The notes under the pieces were generated by a model. That model did not search any database and was not told where the DNA came from. It worked only from the letters and a program-made list of their open reading frames with translations. A program made the position numbers and the translations under genes. From NCBI GenBank assembly GCA_919901875.1, contig CAKKQG010000350.1, positions 1 through 5,676 on the forward strand: a DNA stretch of 5,676 nt, given 5' to 3'. The DNA comes from Anaerolineales bacterium. Its GTDB lineage: Bacteria; Chloroflexota; Anaerolineae; Anaerolineales; VGOW01. Shown one piece after another: positions 1 to 5,676 of this stretch (positions are counted from its first letter, which is position 1; every line of letters begins with the position of its first letter).

Positions 1-1
1 G

Positions 2-376
2 GCGCAATTGGATAAACAGATCGCCTCATTCAATGCCGTGCCGCCCACACCCTCGGCGAGCGGTGAACGCTTCCTTAAACATCACACGCTCATCCTCGAT
101 CTTCAAGCGCGGCGCGGCACGTTGGGCGATAAAGTCCTCTCACTACCTCCCGCCGCTTTCGATTACTTAGCCGTCTTGGCGCGTCATGCGCCTAACACCG
201 TAGACTATCAAACACTGGTCAATGAAGCGCAAGGGTATCAGACCGAGTCATTTCAGGCAAAAGACCTTGCCAAGTGGCACATTCATCAACTGCGCGAGGC
301 GCTTGAACCTGATCCCGACAAGTCAAAATATATCGTTAATATGCGAGGCGTTGGCTATCGTCTGGTGGTAGATTAG
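2..376 (+). CDS. C-terminal part of an OmpR/PhoB-type winged-helix DNA-binding protein (probable response regulator), 5' end cut by the window edge
   Basis: The frame is open to the left edge, so 124 C-terminal residues are visible. A TTG at position 8 could act as a start, but it has no visible ribosome binding site and the reading continues upstream, so I treat the gene as truncated by the window. Residues 1-10 look like the end of a helix or linker, followed by a Pro/Ser-rich linker (about 12-21). Residues 24-123 match the OmpR-type winged helix (Trans_reg_C): a first beta sheet around LILDL, the helix AFDYLAVLARHA (52-63), the helix at YQTLVNEAQGY (69-79), a recognition helix DLAKWHIHQLREAL (88-101), and the wing YIVNMRGVGYRL (110-121), which is highly typical of the family. 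Such proteins bind promoter DNA and usually carry an N-terminal receiver. No receiver is visible here, so the response-regulator label is inferred. It lies upstream of a histidine kinase on the same strand, but a 155-base gap with a repeat array separates them, so co-transcription is uncertain. Confidence 0.85.
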   Translation, partial: AQLDKQIASFNAVPPTPSASGERFLKHHTLILDLQARRGTLGDKVLSLPPAAFDYLAVLARHAPNTVDYQTLVNEAQGYQTESFQAKDLAKWHIHQLREALEPDPDKSKYIVNMRGVGYRLVVD

Positions 377-464
377 CAGATGGCTGATGGCGAATAGCCG
401 ATAGCAGATGGCTGATAGCAGATAGCCTTGCCATTCGCCATTTGCCATCAGCCATTTGCTATCC
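376..464. repeat. Heptanucleotide repeat array in two opposing blocks, able to form a long hairpin
   Basis: Seven consecutive 7-mers fill 376-424 (GCAGATG, GCTGATG, GCGAATA, GCCGATA, GCAGATG, GCTGATA, GCAGATA; consensus GCNRATR). After a short spacer, five 7-mers of the same family in reverse complement fill 430-464 (GCCATTC, GCCATTT, GCCATCA, GCCATTT, GCTATCC). The 12 bases ATGGCTGATGGC at 380-391 are exactly complementary to 444-455, and flanking pairs extend the stem with a few G-U pairs and mismatches. The repeat starts on the last base of the upstream stop codon. No T-tract follows, so it is not a classical intrinsic terminator, although a hairpin in the transcript could still affect read-through or mRNA stability. 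Arrays of this style occur as dispersed intergenic repeats in filamentous bacteria such as cyanobacteria; a link to a particular family is from memory. Confidence 0.8.
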
Positions 465-531
465 TAACTTTCCCCAACCATTTCTCACCAACACTAACAA
501 AGCTCGGCGAGAAATAAAGTAGCATTAAGAT
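465..531 (+). other. Leader segment before the kinase gene, no clear promoter or Shine-Dalgarno
   Basis: This 67-base stretch between the repeat array and the kinase ATG is AT-richer than its surroundings. I see no convincing paired -35/-10 boxes and no GGAGG-like ribosome binding site just before position 532. An imperfect inverted repeat (481-489 against 506-514, TTTCTCACC with GGCGAGAAA, 8 of 9 pairs, 16-base loop) sits 17 bases before the start codon and could be a small hairpin or an operator. An in-frame TAA at 526-528 shows that the downstream gene cannot start earlier. Confidence 0.3.
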
Positions 532-3321
532 ATGACCGACTCTTCGACTCTCCCCAAAGCACGAATCCTCATCGTAGATGATCACCCGAACACCGCCTCC
601 ATGTTGGCGCGCGCTTTGGGTCAACTGAAAAACCCGACGCAAGTGATGACCGCCCGCACCGGTCAAGAGGCATTGGAGATGATCGGCAACAATCCGGTGG
701 ATGTGTTGATCACCGACTTCATCATGCCCGGCATGAACGGCTTAGAACTGGTTGAGAAACTTCAAGGAGAACGTGAACCGGCGCACACGATTCTGATCAC
801 GGCTTACGACAGCCCGGGTCTTGCCGCCACCGCGCGCCGCCTTAAAGTGAACGACTACCTGGTGAAGCCCGTTCAACCCGAAAAAATCATCACCATCGTC
901 GGGCGTGTACTCGATGGCCTCCATCCCATTCAGCCGACAACCGCCGGTCAACCGGCCGTCACTCACGAACAATTCAATATCCTCATCGCCGATGACCGAC
1001 CCGATAACTTGCATCTGCTAGCGACACGTTTATCTAACGAAGGGTATGCCTTCATCACTGCCGCCGATGGTGAGGAAACACTCCAGAAACTCCGCGCGGC
1101 AACACCCGACCTGCTTCTGCTTGATGTGAACATGCCAAAGAAAGACGGTTTTGAAGTACTGAAGGAGATGCGCGCCGATCCTCTCATTGCTCATATTCCG
1201 GTCATCGTCATCACGGCGGCACGCATCGAACCTAAAGATGTGCGCTTCGGTTTGGGTTTGGGCGCCGATGATTACATCACCAAGCCATTCGATTGGCGCG
1301 AGTTGGCGGCACGGGTACGCGCCAAACTGCGAGTGAAGCGCGCCGAAGATGCGCTGCGCCGCCGCAACCGGGAATTGGGCTTGTTGCCAGATATTGGTCA
1401 GGATTTGAGCGCGCGGCTTGATGTACAAGAGTTGGCAAACATTACACTCCAACGCACGGTACAGGCGCTGAATGCAACCGACGGCTATTTAATTATCTTT
1501 GAACCTGATGGGCGCATTCATTTTGAGTTTTACACACCGCGCAAAGATTCGGAGATGCTGCAGGATGCCAAGAACCGGCTCATCTCGGAAGGCGTCGTTG
1601 CCCACGTCGTTGCCAATCGCCAGACCATTACTATTGAAGATACGACAAACGATCCGCGTTGGGTCGAATTGAACGGCGGCAACGTCCGATCCGCCATCAC
1701 GGTTCCACTCCTCAGCCGCCGCGGTGTGTTAGGCACGCTCACGCTGACCCATAGCAGCGTGGGTTACTTCAATCAAGATCATATTTCATTGATGCAGGCA
1801 ATTGCCAGCCAAGCCTCCATCGCCATTGAGAACGCGCAGCTCTATTATGTGGAACACAAACGCGTGAAAGAACTGGTCGCCATCAACCAGATCACGCGCG
1901 AGATCAGCCTCTTTACCGCTTCAGCTGAATTGTTTGAACGCACACCCCAGTTGATTCAAGCCTTGCTGGGCTATCCCGTCGTTTCATTGTGGCTCACCGC
2001 CGACGATACATTGACTCTGCGAAGTTGCGCCGATAGCAGCAAGGATTTGCCACATTCGATGTTAATGCTCACGCCGCAGCAAGTCGCCAAGACCGGGCAA
2101 CCGGCACAAACCTCGGGGACGATGGAGGGCGACGCCTCACACCGTGTCGTGCAATCGGCAGTTGCCGTCCCTCTCTTTTGGGAAGCGAAGATGAGCGGGG
2201 TCATCGCCATTCATCACACGCGCCCCGGCGCATTTCAAGAAAGTGATCGGGTGTTATTGGAAACGCTTGCCGCGCAAATTGCCGGAGCGCTTGAACGCAT
2301 CCGCCTCTTTGAATCGGTTGAACAAGAACAGCGCCGTCTTAAAGCGGTGTTGAATAGCGCGGCAGATGCCATCTTGGTGACCGACTCGAGTGGCCGTTTG
2401 CAGTTGGTCAACCCCGCCGGAGAGCTCTTGTTCACAGATGTAGAAACCAAGTTGGGTCACTTGCTGCCGCCGAATCACGGTTACGATGAACTGATCCGCT
2501 TGCTGGAACAATCTAGGCAATCAGGAAGCGCCGTGCAGAACGAGATCAGTTGGCCCGATAAGCGCACATTCTCCACGCGGGTCACGCCCATTGAGGAGGG
2601 CGGGCAAGTTGCCGTGCTGCATGATGTGTCGCACTTCAAAGATTTAGATCGGGTGAAAAATGAATTCATTGCGACGGCGACTCACGATCTAAAAAACCCG
2701 TTGACCTCTGTGCTGGGTTATACGCAATTGATGGAGAGAGCCGGATCGCTCACGCCACAGCAAGCCGAATTCATCAAACGCATTCAGTTGGCGGCGAACC
2801 ACATGAATGAGTTGATCCAAAACTTGATCGAGTTGGCGCGAATTGATTTGGGCATCGAGTCTAAACATGAGAAGTGCAATCTGGTAGAGCTGGTCGCCGG
2901 GGTCGCGGATGAATTCAAGATGCAGGCGACGGCGAAGAGCCAAACGTTGACCATCATTCCGACAGACGAACGCCCATTGCTCAGGGTTGACCCGCTGCGC
3001 TTAAGACAGGTCCTCCGGAATTTGATCGGCAATGCGGTGAAGTACACACCCGATGGAGGGCAAGTGACGGTGTCCACTGAGATCGAGAAGACGCTCGTTA
3101 ATATCCTGATCAAAGATACGGGCATCGGCATCGCCGCGAATGATCTGCCCTACATCTTCGATAAGTTCTATCGGGCGCGAAGTGACGAGACCAAAGACAT
3201 CGAAGGCAACGGCTTGGGGTTGGCAATTGTGAAGGCAGTGGTTGAACAACATGGCGGTAAGATCAGCGTCGAGAGTACACCGGGCGAAGGCAGCTGCTTC
3301 AGCGTGACGCTACCTATTTAA
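532..3321 (+). CDS. Soluble hybrid histidine kinase: receiver-receiver-GAF-GAF-PAS-HisKA-HATPase
   Basis: A 929-residue cytoplasmic sensor kinase without membrane segments. Receiver 1 (about 11-127) has acidic pair D16/D17, phosphoacceptor D62 in TDFIMPGMNG, T90 and K112. Receiver 2 (about 149-268) has D154/D155, D198 in LLLLDVNMPKKDG, T228 and K251. A charged coiled coil (about 265-300) leads to GAF 1 (about 296-437, ending ASQASIAIENAQLY) and a more divergent GAF 2 (about 450-593, ending AAQIAGALERIRLF). A short PAS domain follows (about 602-700: AVLNSAADAILVTDSSGRL, then VNPAGELLF). The HisKA H-box THDLKNPL carries phosphorylatable H718. The ATPase domain (about 820-929) has N-box NLIGNAVKYTP (830-840), G1 DTGIGI (862-867), F-box IFDKFYRA (875-882) and G2 GNGLGLAI (892-899), all intact. 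It should autophosphorylate H718 and pass phosphate to its own receivers or to a separate regulator. ATG 532 is the first possible start because an in-frame TAA lies at 526-528. The next gene follows after 9 bases. The signals sensed by GAF and PAS cannot be told. Confidence 0.96.
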   Translation: MTDSSTLPKARILIVDDHPNTASMLARALGQLKNPTQVMTARTGQEALEMIGNNPVDVLITDFIMPGMNGLELVEKLQGEREPAHTILITAYDSPGLAATARRLKVNDYLVKPVQPEKIITIVGRVLDGLHPIQPTTAGQPAVTHEQFNILIADDRPDNLHLLATRLSNEGYAFITAADGEETLQKLRAATPDLLLLDVNMPKKDGFEVLKEMRADPLIAHIPVIVITAARIEPKDVRFGLGLGADDYITKPFDWRELAARVRAKLRVKRAEDALRRRNRELGLLPDIGQDLSARLDVQELANITLQRTVQALNATDGYLIIFEPDGRIHFEFYTPRKDSEMLQDAKNRLISEGVVAHVVANRQTITIEDTTNDPRWVELNGGNVRSAITVPLLSRRGVLGTLTLTHSSVGYFNQDHISLMQAIASQASIAIENAQLYYVEHKRVKELVAINQITREISLFTASAELFERTPQLIQALLGYPVVSLWLTADDTLTLRSCADSSKDLPHSMLMLTPQQVAKTGQPAQTSGTMEGDASHRVVQSAVAVPLFWEAKMSGVIAIHHTRPGAFQESDRVLLETLAAQIAGALERIRLFESVEQEQRRLKAVLNSAADAILVTDSSGRLQLVNPAGELLFTDVETKLGHLLPPNHGYDELIRLLEQSRQSGSAVQNEISWPDKRTFSTRVTPIEEGGQVAVLHDVSHFKDLDRVKNEFIATATHDLKNPLTSVLGYTQLMERAGSLTPQQAEFIKRIQLAANHMNELIQNLIELARIDLGIESKHEKCNLVELVAGVADEFKMQATAKSQTLTIIPTDERPLLRVDPLRLRQVLRNLIGNAVKYTPDGGQVTVSTEIEKTLVNILIKDTGIGIAANDLPYIFDKFYRARSDETKDIEGNGLGLAIVKAVVEQHGGKISVESTPGEGSCFSVTLPI

Positions 3322-3325
3322 AAGG
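3320..3325 (+). promoter_or_regulatory. Shine-Dalgarno-like site for the membrane sensor gene
   Basis: AAAAGG overlaps the TAA stop of the kinase gene and lies 5 bases before ATG 3331. The spacing and sequence fit a moderate ribosome binding site and support ATG 3331 as the start and translational coupling with the kinase. The purine run is short, so the match is suggestive only. Confidence 0.5.
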
Positions 3326-3330
3326 TTTCT

Positions 3331-5649
3331 ATGACTCCACTCACGACTCCATTAGCAGATCAACAAGCAAAGCAACGTCAGACTTCAACAGAGCGCATGA
3401 TCATTTTCAGCGCGGTGCTGGTCGTGGCGATTGTCGTTGCCTACTTCATTGCCTATATGCAAATTGGCGCGTGGCAAATACTGGCGGTGATGTTGACATT
3501 CTTGGCTGCCGGGCTCACCTTGCCCTTCGCCTATTCTTTTGTGCGAGGCGGCAACACCGGGCTGGCGGGGTCTATCATGATCGGCGCGGTGATTTTCAGC
3601 TATACCGCCACTCAAGTGTTCTTGTCTAATGCCACCTTGTATCTGATCATCGGTGGCATTTTGCTCATCGTGTTTTTAGGAAGCCTGACACTGCCGAACC
3701 GCTGGGTCGTCTGGTTGCCTTTGGCGATCCTCTTCGCCGCCATTCGCTTCATAGACGATGTGGCACTGTTGCCCCGCTATGACATTACCCAATCTGTATT
3801 CTTAAGTATTCTTGCGCCCGCTTCGGCATTTGCCGGCGGCCTCGGGAATTTTGTTTTGCTCATTCGCGTCTTACGCATCGGCTCGATCCGAACACGGTTG
3901 CTTGCCGCATTTGCCGCTGCCGTGTTGCTGCCGGCGCTTGTCACCGCCTCCAGTGACGCCATCATCGGCAATAGCAATGCCGAGAATGAAACGGTCAACC
4001 GCCTGCAAGCAGTGGCGGCGATCAAAGAGAGTCAGATCAATGCTTGGGTCAATGAATTAAAATCCAATTTGGATGTTGAAATGAAGTTGGATGAGGAGGG
4101 ACGTCTTCTGACATTGGTAAAAGCTCCGCCCGACAGCGCCGAGTTTAAATCGGCTTACAGCACGGTAAGCAGACGCCTGCGACAGGCGATCATCTTACGC
4201 GGACTTTACGAAGAGCTATTTGTGATCGACTCGAATGGCGTCATCATTCTGTCTACGAATGTTTTTCAAGAGGGCAAGACATTGCGGAACGAACCTTTCT
4301 TCCAACAGATCTTGCAAGAGGTCAGCCTACAGCCGCCGGCATTTTCAGAGACCCTCGGTCATTTCTCTGTTCTCGCCACCCGCCCGATCACCGAACAGGG
4401 AAAACCCTTAGGCGCCTTATTAGGTCGCGCCAGCTTGGCAGTGTTAGACGGCTTCGTGTCGGATCGCAACGGGTTGGGCAGAACAGGCGAAATCTATTTG
4501 GTCAACCCCAATTTCGTTTTGCTGACCGAGACACACTTCGGCACACCCGGCTCCACATTCATCCGCACCAGCGCCACAAACGCCGCGATCAATGGACAGG
4601 CGAAGAGCGCCGGGATTTACAGCAGCTACCGCGACACCCTGGTCGTCGGGCATTATCGGTGGCTGCCCGATTTACAACTGGCGCTGATCGCCGAACAAGA
4701 ACAATCCGAAGCGTTTGAAAATTCTCGTTTTCTCTTACTGGTTGGCAGCAGCATCTCGGCCTTTTTGATCGCCCTCGCCATGATCGCCGCCTTCTTCATC
4801 ACCCGCAGTATTTCGAACCCCATCGTCGAGATGGCGCAGGTCGCCGAACAGATCGAAGCCGGCAACCTTGATCGCACGGTGAACATCCGCCGCGACGACG
4901 AAATTGGCACACTGGCAACTGCCTTCAACAACATGATCACCCGTTTGCGCGAACTCATTGGCTCGTTGGAAACGCGCGTTGCCGACCGCACCAAAGCCCT
5001 CGCCGCCAGCACCGAAGTCAGCCGCCGCCTCTCCACCATTCTCGACGAACAAAGTTTGGTGAGCGCGGTTGTAGACGAAGTGCAATCGGCATTCAACTAT
5101 TATCACGCCCATATTTACCTGTTGGATGCGGCGGGCGAAAACTTAATCATGATGGGCGGCACCGGCGATGTCGGGCGATTGATGTTGATGCGTGGACACA
5201 GCATCCCCGTGGGACGCGGTCTCGTCGGGCGCGCCGCTAGTAAAAATGAAACGGTACTGGTGCCGGATGTCTCGAAAGATCCGCAGTGGTTACCCAACAC
5301 ATTACTACCCGACACCCGCGCGGAAGCCGCCGTGCCCATTACGCTCAGCACGAAAGTATTGGGCGTGCTGGATATTCAACACAACATCGTCAACGGGCTT
5401 AAACCCGACGACATAGATCTGCTGCAAGCGATTGCCAACCAAGTAGCCATTGGATTGCAAAATGCCCGTTCCTACACTCAAGCCCAACGACAAGCAGGTT
5501 TCGAATCGCTGCTCAACGCCATCAACGAAAAGATTCAAACCGCAACGACGATAGAAGACGTGACACAGATCGCCGCGCGTGAATTGGGGCAGGCTTTAGG
5601 CGCATCACGGATCACTGTGCAGATTGGCAAAACGAATGACCACAAGTAG
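3331..5649 (+). CDS. Multi-pass membrane sensor: 7TM-double Cache-TM-HAMP-GAF, no enzymatic output domain
   Basis: A 772-residue membrane protein. Seven hydrophobic segments lie at about 23-43, 48-70, 79-98, 103-121, 126-141, 155-178 and 189-207. The predicted cytoplasmic loops hold R72, R124 and the basic stretch RVLRIGSIRTR (179-189), while the loop at 142-154 is acidic and probably outside, so the topology is N-in. Residues about 208-465 form an extracytoplasmic double-Cache-like ligand domain: a helical entry with AIKESQINAWV, then LFVIDSNGVIILSTN (296-310), the strand LGALLGRASL (360-369) and a second lobe with GEIYLVNPNFVLLTET (386-401). An eighth segment (467-490) leads to HAMP (491-543, ISNPIVEMAQVAEQIEAGNL, then DDEIGTLATAFNNM). 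A coiled coil follows, then GAF (about 575-713; VGRGLVGRAA, AVPITLSTKVLGVLDIQ, ANQVAIGLQNA). Residues 724-766 resemble only the start of another GAF. No HisKA, HATPase, GGDEF, EAL or methyl-accepting hairpin is present. It is probably the membrane input for the kinase encoded 9 bases upstream, which is inferred. The protein contains no cysteine. Its small-molecule ligand is unknown. Confidence 0.93.
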   Translation: MTPLTTPLADQQAKQRQTSTERMIIFSAVLVVAIVVAYFIAYMQIGAWQILAVMLTFLAAGLTLPFAYSFVRGGNTGLAGSIMIGAVIFSYTATQVFLSNATLYLIIGGILLIVFLGSLTLPNRWVVWLPLAILFAAIRFIDDVALLPRYDITQSVFLSILAPASAFAGGLGNFVLLIRVLRIGSIRTRLLAAFAAAVLLPALVTASSDAIIGNSNAENETVNRLQAVAAIKESQINAWVNELKSNLDVEMKLDEEGRLLTLVKAPPDSAEFKSAYSTVSRRLRQAIILRGLYEELFVIDSNGVIILSTNVFQEGKTLRNEPFFQQILQEVSLQPPAFSETLGHFSVLATRPITEQGKPLGALLGRASLAVLDGFVSDRNGLGRTGEIYLVNPNFVLLTETHFGTPGSTFIRTSATNAAINGQAKSAGIYSSYRDTLVVGHYRWLPDLQLALIAEQEQSEAFENSRFLLLVGSSISAFLIALAMIAAFFITRSISNPIVEMAQVAEQIEAGNLDRTVNIRRDDEIGTLATAFNNMITRLRELIGSLETRVADRTKALAASTEVSRRLSTILDEQSLVSAVVDEVQSAFNYYHAHIYLLDAAGENLIMMGGTGDVGRLMLMRGHSIPVGRGLVGRAASKNETVLVPDVSKDPQWLPNTLLPDTRAEAAVPITLSTKVLGVLDIQHNIVNGLKPDDIDLLQAIANQVAIGLQNARSYTQAQRQAGFESLLNAINEKIQTATTIEDVTQIAARELGQALGASRITVQIGKTNDHK

Positions 5650-5660
5650 TGACTGCTCAG

Positions 5661-5676
5661 CGTCATTGCGAGTCTT
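5661..5676. repeat. Possible start of a dispersed palindromic intergenic repeat (CGTCATTGCGAG type), cut by the window end
   Basis: The 12 bases CGTCATTGCGAG at 5661-5672, starting 12 bases after the sensor's stop codon, match the opening of a well-known kind of intergenic repeat seen in several bacterial phyla. Such repeats typically run on through a hairpin to an end resembling CGAAGCAATC. Only the left end would be inside the window and the second arm cannot be checked, so this rests on a short motif recognised from memory. Confidence 0.4.

Noticed and set aside
376..464. CRISPR array or intrinsic terminator
   Set aside because: The repeat unit is only 7 bp with no spacers, so it is not CRISPR. 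The hairpin is not followed by a T-tract, so a classical intrinsic terminator is not supported.
465..531. Sigma-70 promoter for the kinase gene
   Set aside because: No -35/-10 pair with acceptable sequence and spacing could be found by eye. Single AT-rich hexamers are not enough to call one.
448..666. 72-codon - strand frame covering the intergenic region and kinase start
   Set aside because: It overlaps the kinase N-terminus and part of the heptamer array, has low-complexity content, and shows no family resemblance.
1030..1452. 140-codon open frame on the - strand
   Set aside because: It is antisense to receiver 2 and the coiled coil of the kinase, whose motifs are unmistakable. The reverse product shows no known pattern.
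1930..2310. Bilin-binding (phytochrome-like) GAF in the kinase because of C499
   Set aside because: C499 sits in an early strand (LRSCADSS) and lacks the surrounding chromophore-binding motifs, so a photoreceptor role is not supported.
4653..5096. 147-codon open frame on the - strand
   Set aside because: It lies fully opposite the HAMP/coiled-coil/GAF region of the sensor gene, is rich in Ser/Arg/Ala without recognisable domain motifs, and is best explained as the antisense shadow of a real gene.

Overview
The window reads as chromosomal DNA from an environmental bacterium with roughly even base composition. All three genes lie on the + strand and are dedicated to signal transduction. The best guess at phylum is Chloroflexota (Anaerolineae-like). 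The reasons are a cytoplasmic kinase with receivers at its N-terminus and tandem GAF domains, a multi-pass Cache-HAMP-GAF protein that ends in a partial GAF-like tail, and a divergent OmpR-type winged-helix protein. This assignment rests on family-level recollection and is not proven by the sequence; no rRNA or marker gene is present.

Layout. Positions 2-376 hold the C-terminal end of a winged-helix DNA-binding protein, probably a response regulator, cut by the window's left edge. Positions 377-531 are non-coding. The first part, 376-464, is an array of imperfect 7-bp repeats in two opposing blocks that can fold into a large hairpin. Positions 532-3321 encode a soluble 929-residue histidine kinase: receiver-receiver-GAF-GAF-PAS-HisKA-HATPase. 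Nine bases later, 3331-5649 encode a 772-residue membrane sensor: seven N-terminal transmembrane segments, an extracytoplasmic double-Cache-like domain, an eighth transmembrane segment, HAMP, coiled coil, GAF and a partial GAF-like tail. It has no kinase, cyclase or methyl-acceptor output. The last 27 bases contain the start of what looks like a dispersed intergenic repeat (CGTCATTGCGAG).

How the genes may work together. The kinase has no membrane anchor and the membrane sensor has no catalytic output. The two are almost certainly co-transcribed, so a plausible model is a split sensory system in which the sensor feeds the kinase through GAF/coiled-coil contacts. The kinase would then relay to its own receivers or to a separate regulator, perhaps the winged-helix protein upstream. 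This partnership is inferred from gene order and domain content. No mobile element, CRISPR array, tRNA or rRNA was seen. All catalytic motifs of the kinase and both receivers are intact.
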